A stretch of 7,116 bases of DNA from CAZNVG01 sp964576475. Its GTDB lineage: Bacteria; Patescibacteriota; Saccharimonadia; Saccharimonadales; CAZNVG01. The notes under the pieces are model-generated. The model was given only the letters and a program-made list of their open reading frames with translations. It was not told the DNA's origin and made no database searches. The translations under genes and the position numbers were made by a program. The stretch covers positions 1-7,116 of the forward strand of contig CAZNVG010000051.1 of assembly GCA_964576475.1 (NCBI GenBank). Direction: 5' to 3'. This document shows, one piece after another, positions 1 to 5,423 of this stretch; positions within the stretch are counted from its first letter, which is position 1, and the number at the start of each line of letters is the position of its first letter.

Positions 1-17
1 AGCATCCCTACACCAAT

Positions 18-50
18 CAAAAAACCCAGCTGATGCTGGGGCTTTTGTTT
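18..50. terminator. Intrinsic terminator hairpin, possibly bidirectional
   Basis: A six-base-pair stem, CCCAGC (25-30) with GCTGGG (35-40) around a TGAT loop, has an A run on its left and a T-rich tail (GCTTTTGTTT) on its right. Read on the minus strand the stem is followed directly by six T residues, the stronger terminator form. On the plus strand it could end a gene lying left of the window. No minus-strand protein gene lies just to its right, so a minus-strand role would imply a short non-coding transcript. Confidence 0.6.
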
Positions 51-73
51 GGTGCACCTATGCGACCTATCGT

Positions 74-117
74 GGAACCAGATTGTTCCTAGCTTGCGAT
101 TGATGCAGTCCAAGCTA
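74..117. other. Two adjacent hairpins in non-coding DNA; possible structured RNA
   Basis: GGAAC (74-78) pairs with GTTCC (85-89). It is followed at once by a longer hairpin: TAGCTTG (90-96) with CAAGCTA (111-117), continuing inside after a bulged C as GATTG (98-102) with CAGTC (106-110), one pair being G-U on the plus strand. Bases 112-118 could instead pair with 125-132, so two structures compete. With the terminator hairpin at 25-40 this makes three consecutive hairpins in a stretch with no convincing gene. It matches no RNA family I recognise, and the strand is unclear. Confidence 0.35.
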
Positions 118-130
118 ATCGATTTAGGCT

Positions 131-161
131 TTGAGTATTATAACGGAAATATCGTTATAAA
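131..161 (+). promoter_or_regulatory. Possible promoter of the PLD-like gene
   Basis: TTGAGT (131-136) and TATAAA (156-161) resemble -35 and -10 boxes with a long 19-base spacer. Transcription would start near 168, leaving a short leader carrying the ribosome site GAGGGGA (175-181) before the ATG at 191. The -10 box overlaps the right arm of the inverted repeat at 138-160. The boxes are imperfect, so this is tentative. Confidence 0.3.
138..160. repeat. Perfect 8-bp inverted repeat, candidate operator
   Basis: TTATAACG (138-145) and CGTTATAA (153-160) are perfect inverted copies separated by seven bases. The repeat lies between and over the candidate promoter boxes of the PLD-like gene, where a dimeric repressor could bind. 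Its left arm with the preceding A also forms TATAAT on the minus strand (142-137), so it could equally hold a divergent -10 box. No regulator gene adjoins it. Confidence 0.4.
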
Positions 162-190
162 CGAAACAGAAACTGAGGGGAGTCAGTACC

Positions 191-688
191 ATGCTTAATC
201 TTTTTGCTAGGTCACGTCCGTTTAGCTACGAAAGTACGGCACTCTACGACCAAAACACGTTCTATGCGGCGCTTGAGAACGATTTGCGGCGCTGCCAACG
301 TGAATTAGTCATAGAGAGCCCATTCATTACCGCAGGCCGCATAAACGTGCTCCTGCCCATTTTTGAAAAAACGTGCAGGCGAAACGTAAAAATCATCATC
401 AATACACGAAACCCTATCGAACATGAAGGGGATTATGTACGGCAAGCCCAAGAAGCAGTGATGATATTGCAAGACATGGGGATTACGGTGCTATATACAG
501 TTAAGCATCATCGAAAGTTGGCGATTATAGACCGTCATGTAACTTATGGGGGCAGCTTGAACATTCTATCGTTTAGTGACAGTTGTGAGATAATGAGAAG
601 GATCGTATCAGATGCAGTAGCTAACGACTTATATAAATATCTCGGACTACACAGGTACAATAAGGAGACAAACCATGGACAATTTTGA
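191..688 (+). CDS. Small phospholipase-D-like (single HKD motif) protein
   Basis: This 165-residue protein carries one HKD motif: H107, K109 and D114 in HRKLAIID, followed by the glycine-rich GGSLN (120-124) typical of the PLD superfamily. The upstream ESPFIT (42-47) fits the strand-and-turn element seen in PLD-like domains of DNA-processing proteins. Full PLD enzymes need two HKD motifs; single-motif members such as the Nuc-type nucleases dimerise to build the active site, so a phosphodiesterase, perhaps a nuclease, is likely. There is no signal peptide or membrane segment, so it should be cytoplasmic. The ATG at 191 follows GAGGGGA at 175-181. The 3' end overlaps the next gene by 14 bases, suggesting one operon. 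The substrate cannot be told from sequence; it may also be a degraded helicase-associated PLD domain. Confidence 0.75.
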   Translation: MLNLFARSRPFSYESTALYDQNTFYAALENDLRRCQRELVIESPFITAGRINVLLPIFEKTCRRNVKIIINTRNPIEHEGDYVRQAQEAVMILQDMGITVLYTVKHHRKLAIIDRHVTYGGSLNILSFSDSCEIMRRIVSDAVANDLYKYLGLHRYNKETNHGQF

Positions 689-884
689 ACCCTATGAGCT
701 TAATGAGGCCGACATTGATAAGACAATTGCTTATCTTAAGACGATAGATCCAGATCATGCAACCCCCGAAGATGCAATTGCCTACTTGGAGTATTACCGA
801 ACGGTTATACACGAGCTAGGTCACCGACTTTCCGATAAAGAGCTGAGTCAGCTTTACGACGATTTTTCTGCCAAGCGTAATTAG
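675..884 (+). CDS. Hypothetical 69-aa acidic helical protein
   Basis: A short, acidic and probably all-helical protein of unrecognised family. It begins within the last codons of the PLD-like gene, and AAGGAG at 662-667 lies seven bases before the ATG, so the start is well supported and translation is probably coupled. The centre contains HELGH (46-50), matching the HExxH zinc-protease pattern, but the protein is too short for a zincin fold, so I do not assign that function. There is no signal peptide or membrane segment. Its overlap with the PLD-like gene suggests an accessory role, but this is inference from position only. Confidence 0.65.
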   Translation: MDNFEPYELNEADIDKTIAYLKTIDPDHATPEDAIAYLEYYRTVIHELGHRLSDKELSQLYDDFSAKRN

Positions 885-943
885 GATTTATGCTTAGCTC
901 TTTTCGAGTAGCGACGCACTATTGCGCGTAACTTATTTTTCAC

Positions 944-952
944 TGATATAAT
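944..952 (+). promoter_or_regulatory. Extended -10 promoter implying a leaderless hydrolase mRNA
   Basis: TGATATAAT (944-952) is an extended -10 element: TGn followed by a perfect TATAAT. The hydrolase ATG begins at 959, exactly seven bases after the box, where transcription is expected to start. No Shine-Dalgarno sequence precedes the ATG. The mRNA is therefore predicted to start at its initiation codon. A -35-like TTGCGC (922-927) is 19 bases upstream and weak, as is usual with extended -10 boxes. Confidence 0.6.
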
Positions 953-958
953 GATGAT

Positions 959-1537
959 ATGAACAACGCAATTCTCGTACCGGGTCGGCCAGATAAGGAA
1001 GAATATTACAACCCAAAGTATCCAACCAATAGTAATAATCATTGGTTTCCATGGTTATCCAAGCAGTTGCAGATAAACGAGGTATTTGCCGTTGCTATCG
1101 AACCACCTAAGCCATACTCACCGCGTTACGACGTATGGAAAAAAGAATTCGAAAGATTCGATATAACACCTGAAACAGTACTGGTTGGACATAGTTGCGG
1201 TGGCGGTTTCTTGGTACGCTGGCTTAGCGAGAATAAGGATGTAAAAGTAGGCAAAGTTGTATTGGTTGCGCCATGGCTAAACCCCGATAATAATCCTATT
1301 TCTGACACAGCAGATTTCTTCGATTTTGAGATCGACCCCGACTTAGTTAGCCGAACGGCTGGCATTACCATTTTTAATTCTGATAATGACTTTGATAGTA
1401 TACACAAATCAGTACAAATGATCAGGAACGCAGTGAAAGATGTTGGTTGTAAAGAGTTTCATGGCTACGGTCACTTCTGCTACGAAGATATGAAAACCGT
1501 TGAGTTCCCAGAACTCGTCAAGGAGTGTCTGATTTGA
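959..1537 (+). CDS. RBBP9/YdeN-type alpha/beta serine hydrolase
   Basis: A 192-residue protein of the small alpha/beta hydrolase group related to RBBP9 and YdeN. The nucleophile elbow is GHSCGGG (77-83) with Ser79. The likely catalytic acid is D142 or D144 in NSDND, and the base is H172 in GYGHF. The N-terminal AILVPGR forms the first strand and oxyanion-loop region. There is no signal peptide, so it should be a cytosolic esterase or related hydrolase with unknown substrate. The start at 959 is favoured by an extended -10 box seven bases upstream and the absence of a ribosome site. The TGA stop overlaps the TTG start of the next, broken gene. A triad is visible, so the enzyme looks intact. 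Confidence 0.85.
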   Translation: MNNAILVPGRPDKEEYYNPKYPTNSNNHWFPWLSKQLQINEVFAVAIEPPKPYSPRYDVWKKEFERFDITPETVLVGHSCGGGFLVRWLSENKDVKVGKVVLVAPWLNPDNNPISDTADFFDFEIDPDLVSRTAGITIFNSDNDFDSIHKSVQMIRNAVKDVGCKEFHGYGHFCYEDMKTVEFPELVKECLI

Positions 1538-1659
1538 GTGAACAGATAAACCTAAATGAATTAAAGTCCTTTATCATGAAGGCAAATATGCCTCACGCCT
1601 CCGGCACGGCAATCCGGGCAGTAATCAATTTCCACGCCTTGACGATCAGTCATAACTAA
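1534..1659 (+). pseudogene. Truncated 5' end of a DUF5680-like gene
   Basis: A TTG start at 1534 follows a perfect AAGGAG (1520-1525) by eight bases and overlaps the hydrolase stop (TTGA), a typical coupled start. The first residues, containing LNELKSFIMKAN, resemble the beginning of DUF5680 proteins (a short helix then a YASG-like turn). After about residue 24 the resemblance ends, and the frame stops at 1657-1659 after 41 residues, far short of a full domain. The lost part coincides with the break in the minus-strand zinc-ribbon gene. I read it as a gene head cut by a rearrangement. The family call rests on a short stretch and is only moderately sure; the start signals are clear. Confidence 0.45.
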
Positions 1660-1686
1660 ATCTATTTTGTCTATTGGACACTGCAT
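1561..1686 (-). pseudogene. Truncated TFIIB-type zinc-ribbon protein (zf-TFIIB family)
   Basis: This frame begins with ATG at 1686, 13 bases after the ATPase stop, with AAGGAAG (1699-1693) as its ribosome site, so it is the last gene of the metal operon. Residues 1-27 show the zf-TFIIB pattern: CP at 3-4, a GVEIDYC stretch (17-23) and CPDC (23-26). In the family the next residues should be a GVWLDRGEL-like segment. Here they are replaced by an unrelated tail, and the frame stops after 41 residues. The change falls within about 20 bases of the break in the opposite-strand DUF5680-like gene. A short peptide could still be made and could bind one metal, but the conserved C-terminal half is missing. 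Confidence 0.6.
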
Positions 1687-1699
1687 ATACTTCTTCCTT

Positions 1700-3595
1700 T
1701 CAATTTTTAGCTTTGCGTATATCGGCGTTAAATAGGCGTAGTCCGTTAAGGACGACTAGCACGGCCATAGCGGCATCCGCTGCCACGGCCACACTGAGAC
1801 CTATTATCCCTGCAATACCAAGCACCAGAATAATACCTTTTACAAGTAACGATCCGTAGACGTTTTGGCGCACAACTCGGAATGTTTGCTGCCCGATGTC
1901 GAGCAGATATGGAATTGCACCGATAGCATCATTCATGAGTGTCACGTCAGCTGTCTCAATCGCAACATCAGATCCGCCACCACCCATGGCAATACCGACA
2001 TCGGCTCGTGCCAAGCTTGGCGCATCATTCACGCCGTCACCGACCATCGCAACCCGCCCGTAGCGTACTTGTAATTTGTTGATAAGGTCGGCTTTCTGTT
2101 CAGGCAGCAGGGCCCCGTATACCTCCGTGATACCAACCTGCTCGGCAATATACTCAGCAGCACGTTTGTTATCGCCCGTCAGCATTATAGGACTGACCTT
2201 CAGTCTCTTTAGTCCGTCAATAACTATTTTTGAATCGCTGCGTAGTTCATCTGTAATACCAATAATCCCGATTACTTTTTTGCCTTCACTAACCAACACT
2301 GCAGTCATACCCATTGCCTCTAGACGCTCAACTTCTGGTAATACATGCTCACAGGTCTCGGCATTGGCGCCGATATGCTGGAGGTTGCCAATAGCGTGCT
2401 CCTTGCCGTCGCAAACCAGACAATTAGCGTTTGCGCCGCGGCCAGCGACGTTTTTGAACTTGTCCATCTTATGTGACTGTATTCCTCTTTGTTCTGCATA
2501 GTCTTCGATTGCCTTAGCGAGCGGATGTGATGAGAATTTCTCTAATCCAGCTGCGTCGCCTAGTACATCTTCCTCTGTGGCATCGTGCAGTAACACAACT
2601 TCAGCGACTACCGGCGTGCCCACGGTAAGCGTTTTTGTTTTATCGAAGGCGATGGCTTTGGTTTTACTCAAAACTTCGAGGAACCGACCGCCTTTAATGA
2701 GTACTCCTCTACGTGATGCACCACCAATGGCCGCTGCTACAGCGACAGGAGCAGACACAACCAGAGCATCAGGGCAGGCCAACACCAGCAGGATGAGCGC
2801 CCGCGTGAACCAATCAGTAAATGGTTGGTTGAAGAACACAGGAGGCACAATAGCCACAAGCATAGCTAACCCTATAGCGACAGGAATATAATAACTGGCA
2901 AACTTATCTAGGAATTCCTGCATTTCGGGACGTGATTTTTGCGCTTGTTTAATAAGCGTTACTATTTTTTGTAGCGTGCTGTCGGCAGCCGTTTTGGTGA
3001 CTTTAATTTCCAGATAGCCACTTTGGTTCAACGTTCCTGCATAGACCGCCTCTCCCTTGTACTTTTCTTTCGGCACGCTTTCGCCAGTAATAGTAGCCTC
3101 GTCTATTGAGGACTCACCGTCAATAACTACGCCGTCTAGTGGCACCATATCACCGGGACGTACTTTGACCACTTCACCCTTATTTACTTTTTCTACGGGC
3201 ACCTCACGACCGTCTTTCATATGGGCAATCTTCGGTGATCGCTCAAGCAAGGCGCTGACTGCTTTTTGCGACCGTGCTTCTCCAAATTCCTCAAAAGCTT
3301 CTGCTAACGCAAAGAAGAACATGACAGCGGCTGCCTCGGCGAATTGCCCAAGATATAATGCCCCGAGCGCGGCGAGGGTCACTAGTAAACTGATAGATAT
3401 TTTACGATTCAGTATTTTTCGTACCGCCGAAGTCGCCACAGGGATGCCTCCCGCAGCAAGTGATATCAAGTAGGCTATTTCAGAAGCTGGCTGCTTGAAG
3501 AGGCTGGCTGTCAGCCCAATAATAAAACTGACGGCAGCCAACAGTGTGAGGAGTTTGCTTAGCTGGCCAATTTTGGTCTTATCTTGGTTGTCCAT
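1700..3595 (-). CDS. P1B-type heavy-metal ATPase, Zn/Cd/Pb class, without N-terminal metal-binding domain
   Basis: This 631-residue P-type ATPase should pump a soft divalent cation out across the membrane. Landmarks in order: membrane helices near 14-33, 38-57, 67-81 and 84-104; actuator TGES (170-173); helices near 233-255 and 264-288 with the metal-site motif at 274-276; phosphorylated D318; HP (357-358) in SSHPLA, a heavy-metal-ATPase mark; TGDN (473-476); GDGVND (519-524); and a last helix pair with K586 and D607, matching the Lys and Asp of ZntA-type pumps. Two key motifs differ from the usual form: CPD instead of CPC, and DKTKT instead of DKTGT. The protein starts almost directly with a membrane helix, so no HMA domain is present. 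ATG at 3595 follows AGAAGGAT. It lies downstream of the VKOR gene and 13 bases before the zinc-ribbon remnant. Specificity (Zn, Cd, Pb or other) is uncertain because of the altered ligand. Confidence 0.92.
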   Translation of the reverse strand: MDNQDKTKIGQLSKLLTLLAAVSFIIGLTASLFKQPASEIAYLISLAAGGIPVATSAVRKILNRKISISLLVTLAALGALYLGQFAEAAAVMFFFALAEAFEEFGEARSQKAVSALLERSPKIAHMKDGREVPVEKVNKGEVVKVRPGDMVPLDGVVIDGESSIDEATITGESVPKEKYKGEAVYAGTLNQSGYLEIKVTKTAADSTLQKIVTLIKQAQKSRPEMQEFLDKFASYYIPVAIGLAMLVAIVPPVFFNQPFTDWFTRALILLVLACPDALVVSAPVAVAAAIGGASRRGVLIKGGRFLEVLSKTKAIAFDKTKTLTVGTPVVAEVVLLHDATEEDVLGDAAGLEKFSSHPLAKAIEDYAEQRGIQSHKMDKFKNVAGRGANANCLVCDGKEHAIGNLQHIGANAETCEHVLPEVERLEAMGMTAVLVSEGKKVIGIIGITDELRSDSKIVIDGLKRLKVSPIMLTGDNKRAAEYIAEQVGITEVYGALLPEQKADLINKLQVRYGRVAMVGDGVNDAPSLARADVGIAMGGGGSDVAIETADVTLMNDAIGAIPYLLDIGQQTFRVVRQNVYGSLLVKGIILVLGIAGIIGLSVAVAADAAMAVLVVLNGLRLFNADIRKAKN

Positions 3596-3649
3596 TTGTA
3601 ATCCTTCTAGGTAGTGCCCACATTTATTGGTTTATTTTCATTCAATATT

Positions 3650-3655
3650 AGTATA
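3650..3655 (-). promoter_or_regulatory. Weak possible -10 box before the ATPase
   Basis: The 66-base gap between the VKOR stop and the ATPase ATG is AT-rich and holds TATACT on the minus strand, with no good -35 sequence. It could give the ATPase an internal promoter with a leader of roughly 50 bases. No terminator separates the two genes, so read-through from upstream is the simpler explanation. Confidence 0.2.
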
Positions 3656-3661
3656 CCTTTC

Positions 3662-4264
3662 TTAAAGCAGTGTTGACCAGTAATCCCAAAAGCGCTCGAG
3701 AATAAGACCGGCAATCACTAGAAACCATACAAGGAGGATACCTAGATGATTACGTTGTATCCATGTCGAGGCCCTATCCCATGTCTTCGGCAAGCTAATC
3801 ATGCCGTGTCGAAGATTATACAAGGTGGTATAGAGGAACATCGGGGTCATGATAGTCCATGCGACCATACAGAATGGGCACAGTGCACCGAGCACATAAA
3901 TGCTCTGGTATTGTAACCACATAACAGCCAGTAATCCGAATATTACTCCGCCTTGGAGGCTCCGCCAAAACCAAGGCTTAAACTTGGCGCCCGCCAGAAG
4001 AGCCGCACCTATCGTTGCAACCGCGCTAAACGCGACGATGCCGACGATAGAGTTCGGCACGCCCAGTACGGATGATTGTGGCTTATTGATTATTGACCCG
4101 CAAGAAATGATTGGATTGATATCACAAATCGCGGCTGCCGATGGGTCCGTTAATAGTGCTATCTTTTCTACTGTCAGAGCAACAGAGAGTAGTACGCCAA
4201 TAGTTCCACCTATAAGTAATAGGTAGGGCAACAGTTTATCTAAGCTTAGGTTGAGACGCCCCAT
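3662..4264 (-). CDS. VKOR-family disulfide-generating membrane protein
   Basis: A 200-residue integral membrane protein with about five hydrophobic segments (roughly 12-32, 68-92, 101-118, 121-147, 174-190). It carries the VKOR cysteine pattern: C47 and C55 in the loop after the first helix, and the quinone-side CPFC (129-132), with GVPNSIVG (68-75) between, all expected in this family. Bacterial VKOR homologues replace DsbB: they oxidise a DsbA-like partner and pass electrons to quinone. Its ATG follows the stop of the DsbA-like gene directly (TAGATG), so the two are almost certainly translated together and act as a pair. There is no thioredoxin fusion; the partner is the neighbouring gene. 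The electron acceptor in this organism cannot be told from the window. Confidence 0.9.
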   Translation of the reverse strand: MGRLNLSLDKLLPYLLLIGGTIGVLLSVALTVEKIALLTDPSAAAICDINPIISCGSIINKPQSSVLGVPNSIVGIVAFSAVATIGAALLAGAKFKPWFWRSLQGGVIFGLLAVMWLQYQSIYVLGALCPFCMVAWTIMTPMFLYTTLYNLRHGMISLPKTWDRASTWIQRNHLGILLVWFLVIAGLILERFWDYWSTLL

Positions 4265-4888
4265 CTAGTTGCCCGCCTTTGCCAATGCGTCATCGAGCAG
4301 CTTCGCGAATGCTTCATACGTGTTCGCTGGGTTATCTATCTTGTTGTTGTTTAATACGAAGGTTGGCGTGCCAGTGGCATCAATATCACGCGCTTCTTGA
4401 AGGTCGGCGTTAATCGTATCGTTAACTGATGCACTCTTGACATCTGCACGAACCTTATTCATGTCGAGCCCAATTTCCTGAGCGTATTTATCCATATATT
4501 CTTGAGTATTGCCAACCTCCCAGATCTTTTGGTTTTGGAATAATTTAGCTTGCATCTCAAAGAATTTGCCTTGTCGGGCTGCGGCTTCAGCGTAACTGGC
4601 CGTTAGGCGTGAGTACTGATGACCGCCACCGAGGGGAAAGTATTTCGTTTGAAACTTAACCCTGTCTTTATACGTCTCTTTGACTTTTTCAATGGTTGGA
4701 TAGAATGCGTAGCATGCCTCGCATTGGAAATCGAGGAATTCTGTCAGGGTCACCTTGCTATTGAGGTTGCCGTAGACATTGTTTGAACGGATGGCTTCCA
4801 CGGCAGGTTGATTGTTTCTCTGAAAGAATACGAGTCCGATAAAGCCAAGCACGAGTACTGCAATAATAACCAAAAACTTACGATCCAT
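4265..4888 (-). CDS. Membrane-anchored DsbA-like thiol-disulfide oxidoreductase
   Basis: A 207-residue protein with one N-terminal hydrophobic segment (about 5-22) acting as a signal anchor, then a DsbA/BdbD-type thioredoxin fold outside the cell. The active site is CEAC (56-59) after FLDF, and the cis-proline loop is TGTPT (172-176, Pro175). The helical insert between them matches DsbA-type proteins rather than plain thioredoxins. CEAC differs from the CPHC of E. coli DsbA, so its redox potential may differ. It should introduce disulfides into exported proteins and be reoxidised by the VKOR protein next door. The ATG at 4888 follows AGGAG by eight to nine bases. That ribosome site can pair with an upstream TCCTCCTA segment, which may couple its translation to the preceding gene. 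Confidence 0.9.
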   Translation of the reverse strand: MDRKFLVIIAVLVLGFIGLVFFQRNNQPAVEAIRSNNVYGNLNSKVTLTEFLDFQCEACYAFYPTIEKVKETYKDRVKFQTKYFPLGGGHQYSRLTASYAEAAARQGKFFEMQAKLFQNQKIWEVGNTQEYMDKYAQEIGLDMNKVRADVKSASVNDTINADLQEARDIDATGTPTFVLNNNKIDNPANTYEAFAKLLDDALAKAGN

Positions 4889-4892
4889 GATG

Positions 4893-4937
4893 TATCTCCT
4901 AAATATCTATTAATTGTCGGCGTGAAATAGGAGGATA
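4893..4937 (-). promoter_or_regulatory. Possible hairpin hiding the dsbA-like ribosome site
   Basis: On the minus strand TATCCTCCTA (4937-4928) can pair with TAGGAGATA (4901-4893), nine pairs with one bulged C. The 3' arm is the ribosome site of the DsbA-like gene. The upstream gene's stop codon (4942-4940) lies three bases before the 5' arm, so a ribosome finishing there would cover that arm and free the site. This would couple the two genes. The 26-base loop makes the fold uncertain. Confidence 0.3.
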
Positions 4938-4939
4938 CT

Positions 4940-5293
4940 CTAAAACCGCATCTGTGTTGTGAGATGGATTTTATGTCTCAAAATAAGGTACCCAAGAAAA
5001 GTGATGGGTATGAGGTTATACAGAAAAGCTAGTGGTACGATTGGCCGCACCCAAAATGGCGGTGGAGTAGGTTCAATATCATCCTTTTCTTCATCTATTT
5101 TCGGCGCTACAGAGGTCTGACCGTCGAGATGACAGTTCGCACAGGAAGCACTCATATCTTGCATCTGAACGCTATGTTGAGTGGTATTGCTCGCAATCAG
5201 GCAGAACCACCCCAAGACAAGTGCCAGTATGCCGACGAAGCCAACACGAAGAACACGGTTCACCTTGTTTCGCACCCTACTCAATATAAACAT
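4940..5293 (-). CDS. Two-TM protein with extracytoplasmic CANCH motif, unknown function
   Basis: I choose the ATG at 5293 (117 residues), not the longer frame opening with TTG at 5404, because an intrinsic terminator occupies 5402-5356 and a perfect TATAAT (5306-5301) sits seven bases before this ATG. The protein has a basic N-terminus, a helix near 18-36, an acidic proline-containing outer loop of about 45 residues, and a second helix near 82-103 with a basic tail. The loop contains SCANCH, a CxxCH pair. CxxCH is the haem c attachment motif, but one site in a tiny loop without any cytochrome maturation gene nearby is weak evidence. Metal binding or acting as a DsbA/VKOR client or partner is equally possible. 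It opens the unit that continues with dsbA, VKOR and the metal ATPase. I recognise no family. Confidence 0.65.
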   Translation of the reverse strand: MFILSRVRNKVNRVLRVGFVGILALVLGWFCLIASNTTQHSVQMQDMSASCANCHLDGQTSVAPKIDEEKDDIEPTPPPFWVRPIVPLAFLYNLIPITFLGYLILRHKIHLTTQMRF

Positions 5294-5300
5294 TGTGTCT

Positions 5301-5306
5301 ATTATA
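5301..5306 (-). promoter_or_regulatory. -10 box of the second unit, leaderless-type
   Basis: A perfect TATAAT ends seven bases before the ATG at 5293, so transcription should start at or within one base of the initiation codon. No ribosome site is present. No clear -35 box is seen at normal spacing. The site lies just after an intrinsic terminator, which supports a new transcription unit here. Confidence 0.5.
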
Positions 5307-5355
5307 ACCGAGCAGAGCGCATAAACGGTAATTTTTAGCACAAAGTGTATGCCAC

Positions 5356-5402
5356 AAAAAGAAGGCTCCTGTTTTCTCGCAGAGCGTAAAACATGAACCT
5401 TC
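5356..5402 (-). terminator. Intrinsic terminator after the permease gene
   Basis: On the minus strand GAAGGTTC pairs with GAGCCTTC (5402-5395 with 5368-5361, one G-U pair). After one mismatch TGTTTT pairs with AAAACA (5393-5388 with 5375-5370), and CTC/GAG at the tip leaves a small loop. Five T residues (5360-5356) follow the stem at once. The G-U pair works only on the minus strand, fixing the direction. It ends the arsR-trx-permease unit 22 bases after the permease stop. Confidence 0.75.
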
Positions 5403-5423
5403 AAAGCTGATTATATAGGAAAT

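Noticed and set aside
2..103. Two plus-strand frames open from the left edge, ending at 89-92 and 101-103, as a gene tail
   Set aside because: Both are short, overlap in different frames, cover the hairpins, and neither shows a recognisable protein end.
191..688. PLD-like protein as a toxin or interbacterial effector
   Set aside because: No signal peptide, delivery domain or immunity-gene pattern is visible beyond the small neighbour; this would be speculation.
675..884. HELGH in the 69-aa protein as a zinc metalloprotease
   Set aside because: The protein is too short for a zincin fold and lacks a third metal ligand in context; a five-residue match can arise by chance in a helical protein.
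912..940. Terminator after the 69-aa gene (CGCA/TGCG hairpin followed by a T run)
   Set aside because: The stem is only four pairs and the T run is about 12 bases away, too far for an intrinsic terminator.
2076..3473. Long open frames on the plus strand opposite the ATPase gene
   Set aside because: They mirror the codon pattern of a clearly conserved ATPase and show no recognisable domain, ribosome site or promoter.
4940..5404. Longer version of the CANCH protein starting with TTG at 5404
   Set aside because: The extra 37 codons coincide with a strong terminator hairpin and T run, and a TATAAT-to-ATG leaderless start is present at 5293.
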